Of a stretch of 64,000 nucleotides of DNA, positions 23,301-37,100 are shown piece by piece (the first letter of the stretch is position 1; every line of letters begins with the position of its first letter). A program made the position numbers and the translations under genes. Location of the stretch: NCBI GenBank assembly GCA_947685225.1, contig CANTUV010000035.1, positions 2,239,501 through 2,303,500 on the forward strand, read 5' to 3'. The notes beneath the pieces were generated by a model. That model ran no database searches. It saw only the letters and a list, made by a program, of their open reading frames with translations, and was not told the origin of the DNA. Origin of the DNA: Garcia nutans. Taxonomy: Eukaryota; Streptophyta; Magnoliopsida; Malpighiales; Euphorbiaceae.

Positions 23301-24048
23301 AACGAGTTCGATCAGCTCGACCAGCAGGGGACCTAGGTCCATTATATCCCTTCACTGCTGGTGTCTATGTGGCATTGATGATGGCTCAGGTATTATTCTC
23401 TCGTTTAATAAGAAACAGGATGTCGTGATGTTTCAATTATTATCCTTGTCATTCCTAAAAGAGTAGAAGTCCTAATGACCAACTAATTAATGGTTCTTCT
23501 CTCCCTCTCCTTTTTTCAAAGAAAAGTTATTCTTTTGGGAGGGTTAATTACCATGTAATTGTTATCTCTCGGCTCATATTTTGCCTTACTTCGACTCAGG
23601 AATAAAGATGGAAACAGATGGTGTTTGTGTCTTCCTTTTTGGCCTATCTAATATCTTGCTTCAATATTTTGATTTTCAGATTGAAATCTTGAGAAAGAAA
23701 GGGTACTCGTACTCCGAGATAATTAATGAGAGTGTAATAGAGTCTGTGGATTCCTTGAATCCATTTATGCATTCTCGTGGAGTTTCTTTTATGGTTGACA
23801 ATTGCTCTACAATTGCAAGACTTGGATCTAGGAAATGGGCGCCTCGCTTCGATTATATCCTTACCCAGCAAGCTTTGGTAGCTGTTGACAAGGGTACTCC
23901 TGCCAACCGTGACCTTATCAGCAACTTCCTATCAGATCCAGTGCATGGAGCCATTGAAGTTTGCGCACAATTGAGGCTTACAGTTGACATTTCAGTGCCA
24001 GCTGATGCTGATTTTGTGAGACCTGAGTTGCGCCAATCTAGCAATTGA
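20346..24048 (+). pseudogene. KARI: Chloroplast ketol-acid reductoisomerase (KARI), ten exons, with a premature stop and a frameshift
   Basis: KARI (acetohydroxyacid isomeroreductase, EC 1.1.1.86) makes dihydroxy acids for valine, leucine and isoleucine in plastids. It uses NADPH and Mg2+. Exons: 20346-20627, 20799-20891, 21022-21087, 21241-21381, 21549-21776, 21926-22043, 22264-22403, 22865-23030, 23234-23389, 23680-24048. Exon 1 gives a Ser-rich transit peptide. Exons 2-3 give the Rossmann loop GWGSQGPAQAQN. Exon 6 carries DVDGRATDVALGWSVALG and the metal-site segment SDIFVERG. Exon 10 carries EIINESVIESVDSLNP and FMVDNCS. Two lesions are seen. The last codon of exon 5 (21774-21776) is TAG where the family has Gln (CAG). 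Exon 8 is 166 bases instead of 168, with an A run two short near 22903, which throws the frame to a TGA. Several conserved positions also differ (GHRKGSRSF, LSHEF, SVGRLY, IFVERG). This suggests relaxed selection, but sequence errors cannot be excluded. Confidence 0.85.
22150..22232 (+). mobile_element. SINE-type 3' tail in KARI intron 6
   Basis: GGATCTGTATAGCCAATCCT followed by AACTAGCTTGGGAATAAGGC and a (TTG)n run (about 22206-22229) matches the widespread plant retroposon tail with 'CCNACTAGNTTGGGANTAAGG' and TTG repeats, known from Au-type SINEs. Only the 3' portion is recognisable. It is in the same orientation as the gene. Confidence 0.6.
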
Positions 24049-25004
24049 GATTCAAAGGTGAAAACTCTAGTTTGAATATGCTAGGAGAATCCTTACATAG
24101 AGAGGGAAAAAGCTAGCTTTGATATGTAAGCGAAGTCTAGTTCAATGAACTGCAATGTTTGTAGTATCATATGATGATGTCTGTCTTGTTTTGTGTATGA
24201 GATATGGCCATGTCAGTACTTTTATTAACTCTTGCAGCAGAATTTAGTTTTTTGGTGATTGAGTTTCAGTTTCTAAGGATTTCTTGGTGTATGTTTCTGC
24301 CTCAAAGGTTCTGGTTGAATCACTTGAAGGTATCAACTATTTTGAAAGAAGGTTTTAGATTATCTATTGGTGTACCTTCGAAAATCAATAAAATAAATGA
24401 CTTAGCCAAAAATGCAAGGTTAATACCAAAAAACTGGAATTGACACTATGAATATATTGTTGAATTATACTCGTGAAGTTTAGAAAAATGTTGCTAGTTC
24501 GGATTATTTTTACTGCAATTGTTTGGCTGCTGTTGGAAACTGAAAAGTTGAAAATTTTAATTTGTAAATGTTTTATAAATCTATGATTGTCTGCATTCAA
24601 TGGAATAACTGAAAATTTTAATTCATTATTTCAAATTGCCAAAAATTCCATGGAATTGTCCTTTGCTGCATTCTGTAAAATGTCCAACAATCATCACAAA
24701 GTGCCTGATAGGATATTACTAAATAACCTACTACAAATATAGTTTGGAAACTGCTATTGAATGGTCTTACAATGCCGTGAACAAGTCAAATTTAAAAAGA
24801 AATAAAAGGGCAATTCTTACTAAACAACAAAGTTCATTTGATCAGAGTTCAAAATTTATAATCATCTATTTTAACAAAATGACAAGAGGACATAAGAAGA
24901 ATAAGGAATCCCTTGAGCTATCATCAAGAACATAATCGTAAACCACCATATTCTAATTATAAGGAACTGAGATCAAATGCCACCAAATTGCATAATCCAG
25001 TTGG
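24049..25004. other. Convergent 3' region between KARI and U2AF65
   Basis: It holds the expected 3' UTRs of both genes. Base composition near 24050-24330 is transcript-like. No further gene, clear hairpin terminator or repeat is supported. Confidence 0.4.
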
Positions 25005-28000
25005 CTAGCCATCATATTCTCCTTGATAGAACTTGTTCTCAGGAAAGAACACAGCCACGACTTGATTCCCTCCAAATTTCCTCCCATTCATCCCTGCTCG
25101 AGCTTTTGCAGCGCCATCAACATCTGCATACTCCAAGAACACCTGAAATAAAAGATTTTGATCATCAACTGCAGCCTCAAGATAAGATGTTTCAGTAAAA
25201 ACATAACAGCAAGTACTATGCAGTAAAAGAGATATCAACCTTCCCAACTCCTGGTAAAAATCCTTCACCGTTTGCATTTGGGCGTGGGATAACAACATTC
25301 ACCAATGTACCTGCATTTAATGTGTAAAAATAATGCAAATCGCAATTTTCCAAATTAATAATTTCTTTTTTTTTGTTCTTAAAAAATTAGGATCTCAAAT
25401 AAATATAAATAGGGGATTATGAAGTCTTCTGTCTGTGTATGTTAGGCCTGATTCTTTATAGCAGAATGTGGGACTACAAAAGGCTGTAAAACAGACATAC
25501 AACAAAGAAAATAAAGAAAATCAATTACTATGTAAGAAGCCTCACAAGAGAAAACAAAAAAAGGGCCAACAAAGAAAGCCTCACACAGGAAGGGGGAATA
25601 ATGATGGAGGAAAGGGAGAAGGGGTGGGGTGAGGGACTGGACTCTGAGATAGAATAATGCAAAGTTCAAAGTTTTTACCAAATTTCCCGCCTTCCATTCG
25701 CATGTCTTCCAGGATATCTTCATATTCCTCATCATCTCTGAGTTCATCCACATTAACTACTTGAGTCAGGCATACCACTTTAGTGGGGGCAGGTTGCAGC
25801 ATAAGCCTCTACAAAAGTGAAAGGCTCCAAATAAAGCAACATATATAAACTCCTAAACTAGAGACAACAAACAAAAACAAAAGACAGAACAAAGTAATTG
25901 GTCTAAAAGTAGGAAAAAAGCAATTTTAATAACAAATAGTATTTTCACCTGCAATGCAATCTGCTGTTGGGCATGTAACAGTACATTCTCCTGCTCAGGC
26001 TTAGGTTGGTTGGCACCCTGGTTAGCACGTCTAACAGTGAGAGTTTTATCACCCATTTTAATTCCATTCAGGGCAGCGCAAGCTATGTCAGTAACTGAGA
26101 GATCTTGATAAACACAAAAAGCATAGCCTTTTGAGTTGCCAGTTTCTCTGTCTTTGACTAGATCAAAACCTCGCAAAGGCCCAAAAGATTCCAACAACTC
26201 TCTGATTTGTGCTTCTGTGAAGTAATAGGGAAGTCCACCCACAAAGATGCGGTCTGGACCCTCCAGCCCACCAGCAGAGCCAGGAGTTAAGCCAACTGCA
26301 GCCAGATTAAGATTGGAATTGGGCTGGCTTGGACCAAGTGTTGCAGCAAGTGATGGGTTATAGTCACTAGGTCTCCTCACCTTGACAGGTGCTCCCTGGA
26401 ATTTTTATTTTATTTTATTTTATTTTATTTTGCCCCAGAAAAAAACAATTCAAATAGGTCAGTTCCACATAACAGCAGATACTGCATTGCATATAGATCA
26501 GAGTATCACGTCAATGAAGATAAAAGAAAAGATTCAATTACCTCAAAAATAATCCCATCTAAAGCCATTGCATTACTAGCCTCCTCAACAGATCTCATCT
26601 CCACAAAAGCGAACTTCTTTTCATGGTTAATATAAACATTTACAACAGCGTCCCCAGGACCAGCAGTGTTTCCTCCAATTGCAGCCATAACTTGGCTGAA
26701 AAAAGTTGCTACAGACTGTAGGAGAAAATAAAAGGTCATTAGAAGAACTATATGAATATATCAAACAAGACAAAACAAAAAAAAGATAGCATGCCAAACC
26801 TGTTCATTAGCTGTCGGGGGAAGCCCTCCAACATATACCCGCCGCGCATGTCTAGTAGCCTGGCAGGACAATATTAAGGTAAAAATTTTTCATAGAATAC
26901 AAAATAAAATAAAATGAAAAATAATTCAAAAGGTAAATATAATGCATGATAAATCCACCAACCTGTTGTGTCATTGCCTGAACAGGCATCACAGGAAGAG
27001 CACCAAATTGCTGCAGGTAAACAATTGTCACAAAATTGTTAAAAGTTGAAGGATCCCAAAAAAAATAAAATAAAATACAAATTGCAAAAACGGGCAAGAC
27101 ATACCGGATTGGTCCCTAAAGGAAACATATTTGAAAACATTCCAGATATTGCAGGATTTGTCCCGGGAATCTGACCTGCAAAAGGTGATTCAATTACTAT
27201 TAGGACATAACCATAAATCAAAAGTATACTGTAACGCATTCAGATACCAAAATTGACTCCTGCATCAGTTTCTAATAGAATAATTAAGTCCTAACTCTTA
27301 TAACAATTTTATTAAAAGAGATGGAAGGAATACATCATTTATTCAAGTTCTGGAGGAAATATTTGCAAGACAACCAAAACAGGCAATAGTTGCCAGTTGA
27401 AGACGAACAAGAACCATCAAACCGGTGCACTGATTCCTCCTTGTACATAAAAGCTACAGAAGTCGGCTCACGCCCATAGTCAGCACAGTGGGGCAAGTAG
27501 CCCAACATTGCCTTCTTACAACAAAAGACGAGGGACAAAAAACAAACAAACAAACACCAAAGACAAGAAAAACCAAAAACTCTCTCAGTTCCAGAATTAT
27601 TTCACCAAGCAATAAATAAAAATAAGAATATAGCCCATTCAGATACCACAACTTTAAGAGGCTACATAATAAAAGAACAAAATACTGCTTACCAAAATGA
27701 TTATGTAATTGGTACGAACTTTCCACACTAGATCACACAAAACCAAAGACAGCAGTTAAGAAATATGACAATTCTTAAACTATTAAGGAGGATGCATGTA
27801 CCTGCAGCAGCAGTAGCAGCAGCTGCACCAGCCAACATTGCAGATGGGGGAGGAGCCATATCAAAACCACTGATCCTTTTGCTGCAGGCATTACAGTTAG
27901 CATACCAAGAAGATAGGTGAATAATAAGCATGCTCACATAGCAACTAGCATATTCAATCCCAAAAAAAGGAAAAAGTGTGTAGTCCCCGGCTAATCAATA

Positions 28001-29222
28001 GTTTAACTTCAAAGCATACCTCTTAGAACGTGAGCGAGAACGGGAGCGGGATTTGGATCTACGCTCAGATCTACCCCTTGAATGTGATTGTGATCGACGC
28101 CTATGCCTGTCTTCCCTATCCCTATCATTATCTCCCCGCCTGTCAATAGCATTTATCAGTAAATCAATAACACTTTTGAGTAGCAACTGAATGAAAGAAT
28201 AATTATAGTGCAGTGTTAAATAAAATTTCAGATAGATAATCAATCCGCATCACCTGTCTCTGTCATAGTCTCGGCTCCGATGATAATCATCATCATCTCT
28301 ATCTCTACCTCGTTCTCTCCTCTCACTACGATCTCTGTGCCGATCACGATCTCTATGATGATGATCACGATCCTTGTCCCTGTCCCTTCTCTCTCTATCC
28401 TTGTCCCTCTCACGATCCCTATCCCTGTCTCGATCCCTCTCCTTATCCCGCCCTTTCTCTCTTTCCTTTTCTCTACTCCTTGATGACTCTCTTTCATGGT
28501 CACGAGACCCATGCTGGATTGGCAACTTGTATTAGCATGATTATAGAAGATTAAACAGTACATAATATACATAACAGTACACAATACAGATAAAACGCAG
28601 AACATTAGCTAGATTAAAAGATGCTTAATAGCATATAAGCAGCAATGATGTCGACAATTAAAACATCAACGAGTTAATTTACTCTAATAATCAATAAAGA
28701 TTGTCAAGCAGTTGGATTGTCAAGCAGTAGCATCCAATAAACTAGGCTCTTTTCCAGTTTCCACACCAAACTAACAGAAAGTTTAATCAGAACCAAACTC
28801 TTAAACCTTCTTATATTCAAAAACTACTTTGAATTAGCTTCACAATCAATTCCATTTGAAATAATTTCACAATTCATTACGCCACTAAAAAAGCTTCTAG
28901 ATAATCCACTGAGCAAAACCCTAAACGATATTCATAAAACTCAAGAGCACAAACAACAAAATCGGAACATATATTTCAGCATATAGACTCAACCTAACAA
29001 ACCATATCGCAGGATTGGTTTTTATTTGTAAATCTATGAGCAAATTAAGCATTACATATTCTATTCCACCTGAGATTTGGAATCGCTGTGATCGTCGGCG
29101 CCACCATGGCTGTGGCTACTAGCACGGGGCTGGGGGGAGAAGCCAACGCCGGCGGAACCATAGTTATCGTTGTCAAAGTCGGCACCGTTGCCTTCGTATC
29201 TCCCACCTTCGTAGTCAGTCAT
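25005..29222 (-). CDS. U2AF65: U2 snRNP auxiliary factor large subunit (U2AF65), twelve exons
   Basis: Nuclear splicing factor that binds the 3' splice-site polypyrimidine tract and recruits U2 snRNP with U2AF35. Exons in transcript order: 29070-29222, 28254-28513, 28020-28139, 27802-27881, 27105-27175, 26963-27010, 26800-26859, 26542-26715, 25949-26395, 25679-25808, 25240-25310, 25005-25142. They total 1752 bases with every phase consistent, encoding 583 residues, close to plant U2AF65 length. The N-terminus MTDYEGGRYEG is acidic. An RD/RE/RS-rich region spans about residues 52-178, then KRISGFDMAPP. RRM1 (RRVYVGGLPP, KKFAFVEMR) is about 251-333. RRM2 (DRIFVGGLPYYF, SKGYAFCVY) is about 371-448. 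The C-terminal U2AF-homology motif, with GRKFGGNQVVAVFF, is about 475-583. No lesion is seen. All introns are GT-AG. Confidence 0.95.
26402..26432. repeat. (TTTTA)n microsatellite in U2AF65 intron 8
   Basis: Six consecutive TTTTA-type units lie just outside the 5' end of exon 9. On the transcript this is an A-rich run, so it does not form the pyrimidine tract of that acceptor. Confidence 0.8.
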
Positions 29223-31141
29223 GTTTGAATTTTTTTTTCAGTTTCTAGCTGAAAGAGCTTTCAAATTTCACACACACTCTCTCTGTGATTTTGTTTTGGG
29301 TATCAGTATAAGATTTAGAGTTGAAGACTTTGAGAGACTGAGAATCGAAAATCTGAAAAATTGGGGAAAATAATAAATTCTGGGGCTTTCATTATTGTGT
29401 AGTGTCTAGTGAGCGAGTGGTGCTTGGAATGAAGTTAGTTTGGGGGTATTATGGTAAAATCATGATAAAACAAAATTGTATAATTATGCACCATTGCTTT
29501 TAACTGTATTTTATGGATGGAGTTCGGTAAAAAAAATAAATACGAATACTAAAAAAAAAACTCTCAAACTCTGTTTACAAAATAATTAAATTACACATTC
29601 TAAATAATAATAAATATTTTAATTTTTATTGAAATGTATTTTAGTTTTATTAAAATTCATTATAATTATTATAAAGTTTAAAAATGCATATTAAAATATT
29701 CTCATAAAATATTCATATTCTTTTTTTTATCAGAAAAAATATTCATATTCAATATAATAATAAATTGAATAATTTAATGTTTCACATCCTAACTTTATTA
29801 ATCTTTTAACAAGAAAAAAATAATTAGAATAAAATTTCTAATTCTCTCATCAAATTCGTGTTTAATTTTTATTTAACTCGATTTAACTTGATTAAACCTC
29901 TAAATAGCGTTTCTAATTGTATTTATAAGTAAATAACATTCTTCTTTTAGTGTTTGACAAATGTTATAGATTAACATAAGATTTGAACATGATCTGTTAA
30001 GAGCTTGTAGTTGTAAACTTGTAGACATGGAAGAATGCAATCAATTCAAGGTACAACAAGGCTACTTTCAGGTTTGAACGGTCCATTTCTTGAAGAGAAT
30101 TGTTCGATTAGAATTTCTTGAAGTTGCCCATCATCAGCTTCTACATTATATTCAAGTTTCGTTATGTATAGAATAGGAGAAGCAAATGATTCAAATGCTA
30201 CTCATTTATGAACATATATTGTTTTAGTATTGGTATGGAAAAAGAGAATCAATTATGAATTTATTGATCAAGAAGTATGCAATTACTACTGTATCTCAAA
30301 GCGCATTTAAGAATAAAAGCCTAATAATGGTCAAGTATCTGTTCTGTACAATAGCTCAAAACCTTTATCTCACCAACTTTTAAATTTTCTAATGTATAAA
30401 AGAGCTAAAAAAACAACTGAAATTGCAGCCCTAGCACTATCATGCTGAATCAAAATTAGTAGCGCGTTCAATGAAATGGGGCAGTCAGTCTGGAAAACCA
30501 TATTTACTTGGTTTGAAGCTCTCCTTTATGTTCTTCAGGTGCTTTCTACACCTGAGCCAAACATGTCTACTTTCTGGAGTTCTGTGTTAGTATTCTTCAT
30601 TTGAGCTTTAATCGGCATCCTTACGTACTTCAAAGGCACAACAACTGAAAAGCGCCTTTGTACACACTGCAAAAATATACCTGCCCAATACTGCGAAAGT
30701 TTACTAATACAATCTTGCACAAAGACGGATATAACGCAAGGTATTTATTCATTCCCTAGTGTTCTTGATACTTGTTTCAATCATCCTTTTTCTCCCAAGC
30801 CTTGAAAGCCAAAAGGAGCACCATTTGTGCAAATCAGTATATTTTTTTAAAATAATATATATATATATATATATTTGTTTAACATGCATTAAAGTGTTTT
30901 TATATATGAAGTTGCGCATAGTGTTAGACAAATTCAAGTGATATCACAAATCCTCGCCATAAGCTAGAACTTCAACAAAGAAAATGGTCATTCTCATGCT
31001 GATAAGAATATGAATGCAATATCAGATCATGGAATAAGATTCTCACGTACTATAAATCTAAATTTCAACATTACTAAGTGACTGACCTTTTCATCCGTAC
31101 CTTCCAACTAATTTTCTTCATCCTTCTGACATAGAACAAAA
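29223..31141. other. Spacer between U2AF65 start and RPC5 end, with two coding-like stretches
   Basis: 29223-29440 is the U2AF65 leader/promoter. It carries a CT/CA-rich run near 29268-29285. The part 29460-29990 is AT-rich. Two minus-strand stretches (about 30047-30190 and 30535-30720) read openly with balanced amino-acid use but match no family I recognise. They are described under findings. An (AT)n microsatellite lies at about 30855-30874. Confidence 0.35.
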
Positions 31142-34100
31142 TCATGAGGGCTTTCCATCACCGCTCTTCAATACCCAAGCTGAAGCTTTGGACTCACAAA
31201 AGTCAGTCATGACCTGAAAAGTAACAAAAAGAATTTAAGCCAAGTATTTAAAGTCTTACTACAAATGATGAAATAAACTATTTTGTGAGATGGTTTCAAC
31301 AAGTTATCCCCACTTCTTCCAGCATTGAAATCTTTAATGTTTCAAAATTATGCCGGCTTATGCATTACTTCAAGATAATTCAATTCAATAGTGATTTCCA
31401 TAAAATAAAATAGTCCATGGAATGATTGTGCTAACAAGGAGAAAAAGTGGGGGGACAGAATAAAGACAATGCCAAAGGGGAAATCAACATTATGAGAATT
31501 CATAGTGAAACAGTAAATATTTAAACAGATTCCACTATAGCAGATAATTTTTAACCAATACCTATCAACTATCTTTGTGGATGCTCAAGTGACAAGCAAC
31601 TGACAAAACCAAAAATCACATTTTAGCCCTCAAGGCCAGGACAGAAATATTAAGAGAACTGCTTCATTATGAACCAGAGGTGATTCTTCTCAGGATTGTT
31701 AGATAGATGAATCGATAAAAAGTCACGTCACACAATATTGGAGTTATAAGATTCTTTGACTGCCTATATTTGCATAACTTACATCTTGACAGGATTTGAT
31801 TTCATCTATACAACAAATATATGCTTCATCGACAGCACCAACTTTAGGTGCAGACAATGAACTATAAACATTTTTCTCAAGATCAACTAATCCACTAAAT
31901 ATCACCAAAAATAAGCCCTTTTCAGCCCTATCCTATATTAGAATTAAAATTTCTGCTTAACCTAGGGGCTGAGAATTATTTAACGACACTTTCAGGTATG
32001 CTTTTTATAATCACAAAGTTTGGAGGATTTAAGCTCCAATGCTAATCAAGAATATAAAGTCAATCATCCCCCACAACCAACAAAGTCAAAGAATAAAAGA
32101 TATAAGCAGCACTATCCAATCTGCTGAGGCTGTCCTGCATCACTGACCTTGTTATATTCAATGCTGGTAACCTCCCTCTTCAGAGCAAGCCTGGCAGCTT
32201 CAAGAACTTCAGCCTTCTTAAGCTTTGCATTGGGGCCCCTAGCCAATAGCAGATCAATTACAACTTTCCTGCAACGTGGGACACCAAACCAGGAAGGAAA
32301 GCAAAATTGAGCTTAACATTGTTAATGTATCTTATTTACTCATAAGCTTCTTAAACATTCTTAAATTCACTAGAAAAATAAAACCTCAGTTGGTCATATT
32401 GTGGGTGGTCTGGAGATGACTTCAAAACATAAGAACCATGAATATTAGTAGCAACTTGGCTAATTATTTCTTGAAGCTCTTCTGGAGGAGCTTCAGCACC
32501 AGATGCTGCCAGTTTTACAATTCTAGGATCTGCCTTCGGAAGAGTCGACTGAGAAACAGCCAGCGCCCTCAAACCTTGGCAAATAAATTCAAAGCTGCAA
32601 AGAAATTGTCATGTCATTCCAAGTAGCCAGTCCAAAAAAATTGGAAGAAAAACTTCCACCAATTTGTGACAAAGAAGAAGCTAAAATTAACTTTTGTTTA
32701 GAAAAATGCACTGCCTCTGAAAACCAATATATTAAGACCAAATAGGACACTTTTGACACTATAGCTGGCAGCCCGTGACATATATGTAAAAGAAATCCAT
32801 CAATTTCTCTTTATGATGGTAACACATGTAGCATTAAAAAAAATCCATCAATCTCTTTTTGAAGATAAGAAGAAGACTGACATGTTTGTTAAACACCCTT
32901 TGGTTCAACTTTTAGTTTATTTATTTCAATAATTCTGGATTTGTAATAAAGGAAATGTCACAAGTATAACTAGTATACATATAAATTGTGCTTTAGACAA
33001 GAAAAGTAAATATTGATTACAAGAATGAATTATCTTTTTTTTCTTATAGAAATTAATCTTAAATTTTGTTAGCTTTTAATATTACAGTTTTTTTTTTAAT
33101 TGTTGGGTTGGGGAACTGGGGATGGTAATAAGAAACTTTAGAAACTTGTCTAACCAAAAGTTGCATTTAGCTTTCAAAATAACAAAAGCCAAAAAGATCA
33201 AGTTAAGCAAATATCACCACACAATAGCACAATTCACACATTCAGGTGATACTACAATTAAGACATTACTGCTCCTTATTAGTTCAAAAACTATTTTGAT
33301 TTGAATGTACAAATTAGTTAACCACAAGACTGCTTTCCTGCAACTAGTAGGTCCATTGTACAGCAGCCAGGGCCAACAGAGTCAAGCACATTCCTTATGA
33401 CTGCTCCAACCGGCACCGTCAGGTACAATAAGGAAATGACTAGAAAGAGTAATAATAAATCCGAATATTAACTAAATAACAAATTAAACCCCATCAGAAT
33501 CCATGAGATACTTCAGGAACTGCTTGGTACTTGGAATTCCTGTTGTATATGATTGAATAAAAATGATAGTATGCACAATGGAAAATAATAATAAGTGCAT
33601 GTAATCATACATGCATAATTGCAATATAAATATATATACATATTTGAAACAAGATGTCAATGGACTTAACTAGTTACAGTACGAAGACCATACCTGCAAA
33701 CCTTGTGGTTTTGAAGAACTTTTGGTACGGCCTTTAGTAAAGCTTCTCGAGTTTCAACTGTTATGGTCATTTTGGAAAGCACTCTATTTCCACTTGCACT
33801 TTTGGGCGTGCTTTTGTCAGAATTCAATTGTTTCACAGGATAATTAGCCATGCTGGGTTTTGGTACAACATTCTTCATACTAGATTTTCCAACACGATTT
33901 AGAAACTCAGCCAATCTTTTCTCTATGCCTTCCCAAACTTGTTCTTGTCTTTTAACAATTTCTGGGTAGAGTTTTATAAAGGCCGCATCTGGATGCTCTT
34001 TAAACTTCCAATCCTTAAAGGAAGGTCTTTCAGCAGCAAACAAACAGAGGAAGCTTTTAAGATGTTCTTTAAGCTTGGCAGGCAATTTAAGTTCTGAAGA

Positions 34101-37100
34101 GCTGATCACCAAACTCTTGCTAAATAAAAATAGAATATAATCTCTAGCAGGAATTTTAATATCCTTTTGATCTGGAAACAGAATATTCGTCTTTGGAACC
34201 CAAAGTCCTTGTACTAATTGTCCATACTTCTGAAGAATTGTTAAGACATCTTCAACAGGGTCATCAGGGGTAAAGTTCTTAACAACACTAAACCTTTGAA
34301 CTGGAGGCCCCTATCAAAAACAAACTCTAGGGTTAGACATGGAAAAGACAGCTGTTTTCAAAGATGACCATGCACCTCAAGAAAGCACGAGTTTCCTATC
34401 ACAGCTTTAAATCCTTCCTTCAAAATACTAGAAAAAAATATGGTTGAGGAGAAGACAAACACAAATATTTATGTGACTTTTAGAGGATATAATACAGACA
34501 CAACCCCTGTCATGGAAGTTAGATAAATATTTTATAGTTCTAGGCCTAGAGTCGAACTTTTAGGAGTGATTAGCAGAAACATACATCATAAATGCACAAC
34601 GCTTAGAAAAACAAACATATTAATCTCTTCTAAATAGAAAAACAAACATATTAATATCTTCTAAGTTGTCAACATGTCCAACCAGTCATGGCCAGACTTT
34701 TTATGGCACAAGGGCAGACACAGACAAACAGACAATATGTACACAAAAAATTGTCCTACTCCACAACCACAATTACATAATCCACACAAGAAGCAAATTC
34801 AATGTCTTGAAACAAGATCAAACCTCTAAAAGCAATTTCTTAATTCGTTCTTCCAGTGACAGTGAAAGCAAAAACCTGAAACAGCATCAAATGACATCAT
34901 TAAAATCCAATGTCACACAGAAAAATAAAAAATAAAAAAAAATAACATACGTTGCCCCTTATAACAGGGAGAAAAAATCTTCCAATTACTATCAATCATT
35001 CCGCTCAGCTCAAAATTTTAAACCAATCCAATAGAAAATAAATTCATAAATGGTAGTGAACAACAAAAGGTGGTCACATAAGCAGAATAAAAGACGTAGC
35101 AAGCCTCAGTATCTTAGTCTTCTATTTATGAGCTGATAGAAATAACCAAATTGTGTGGCAAGTGCTTAGTGTCATGAATGCTTAATCATCTGATAACATC
35201 AAGATTTTTTATAATATATTTTCACGCAATTGCTGCTTTTTCCTTGATCAACTTTCTAAGCCTGATGTTGTCCAAACTCCAAAATAATGTTCAATTGGTT
35301 ATATTTTCAAATAGGTGCATTCAAAGTTTCATAGAAAATAAACATCGGTAACTTTAAAAATATCAAATAACTTTCAACAGTTCTATTACAAGTGCTACTT
35401 GTGTTATTATTAACCAAAATAGAAAAAGAATGTTATTAGACCTAATCATTCTAACAAAACATCATGCCAAGCCAATAAAATGTGCTTGGTCAAAAAAAGG
35501 TCAATCCATAAGACTTTCAAGATGCAAATTCATGCATTTTAATGAACTAATGTTGCACCTATAATTTTTCAAGTATGAACAAAAGAAGCAGAAGAAGTGC
35601 TGTAATTCAGAAACACCCATAAAATTAATGAAAAAAGATACTAGGAATTGAAAGGATGACAACACCTTCTTGAAGGGCCTTTAGATCTAGCATTGCTGTT
35701 AGATGGTACAGGACACAATGAAGACATGTAATCATACCTTCAAGTAACATAACATCAAGTCAGCATAGTCAATGCTTTAGAAAAAATAAACTTGAGCTTC
35801 TTGGATTAGCTGAATTATATAGAGCTCAAATAAAATAGTGATAAGTAAGTCATACGGGCTCATTGTGAACTCCATGGAAGAACCATCTTGTGCCATCATT
35901 TTCTGTAGATAGCTAGAAGAAAAATCACTTTTGGAGCCATGGTACTTGAGCGAAATCCAACCCTGGAATGAAAGAAGAAAAACGGAAACACAAAGTAGGA
36001 TACAATTAATTTACTGTTTTCAGATTATTTACTGATAAATATGACAAAGTTATAAACCATAAAATTGGCTAAGTGGTAACTATATCCCATGATATGCAAA
36101 GCACTTCCAACTCTAACTTCTACTCCACTTTAGCCAACTTCTGGAAATCTTTCCAACATCCTCAATTCTCCATCAGAAAATTTATTCCAATTTTCATGAC
36201 GAACAGTGGTAAGAGAGGCAATTGAAAAGTAAAAAAGAATACACTCTCATCCAGGAAGAAAAACTTGCCAAAGAACTGTGGAACAATGGAAAGAATGCAG
36301 GTCATAATTACTTGAAAGAAAGCCAAGTATTATAACTTTTTATTGAGTTAAAACAATTGTCTAATCAGATAGGCTGAATTATCTAAAAATTCATAATTTT
36401 AAGTATTTTTCACTTTTACGAGAACTTGTTAATTTTACCTGATCAAGTCATGATCAATTTTATGAAGTAAATGTGGTATAACCACTTGTAAGATCATGAC
36501 AGTAACAACTGGTAAATTTTTGGAGGTAAAACGAATACAGGAAGAATTCATTGTTTCATTATGATTAACAAATATTAATTTTCTACATGTGCATTATGAG
36601 ATCATATGGGAAATTCTTTTACCTCAGCATCTGAAATTTGATCATTTGCCAGCTCTGTCTGCTTGATCTGCAATACATAAAATAAATAAAACTTAGTATT
36701 CGGGGACAATTAAGTACTAGACTCAACTAAACCTTAAACTTGATCTAGATGATTAGCTATATGGTTCCATTTCATCCAGTTTATCCAGACTATGGCTACG
36801 TTGTAGAAAAGTCTAAAGATACTAAACCCTTCTTTACTTTCATTAAGTGCAACAGTGTAGCATAGGAGGGAAACCAGCTCTCAATAACTTCAGCAAAATC
36901 CTGGCTGTCTATAACAATTAGACATGCATAATGCCAAAGATGCATATATAAATTCGTCTGTTCAATATATCTAAATGTTTTGGAGAAGTGGCGAAGTAGC
37001 TTGAGATGCTAGCATAGGTACAGGGGCACCTTTGTATTCTTTTACATTCTAATATTACATGGGAGTAGATCAAGTATAGAGTTAACCTGCAGCCATTCAA

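Noticed and set aside
27335..27726. Open minus-strand stretches that look like an extra U2AF65 exon
   Set aside because: They lie inside intron 4, lack a matching place in the known protein, and the exon phases join correctly without them.
28280..28483. Plus-strand open frame rich in Ile, Pro and Ser
   Set aside because: It is the antisense shadow of the RD/RE-repeat exon of U2AF65.
32101..32147. Read-through end for RPC5 giving ...NKVSDAGQPQQIG
   Set aside because: GTCAGT is a good donor and splicing to 31213 gives the conserved family ending FCESKASAWVLKSGDGKPS.
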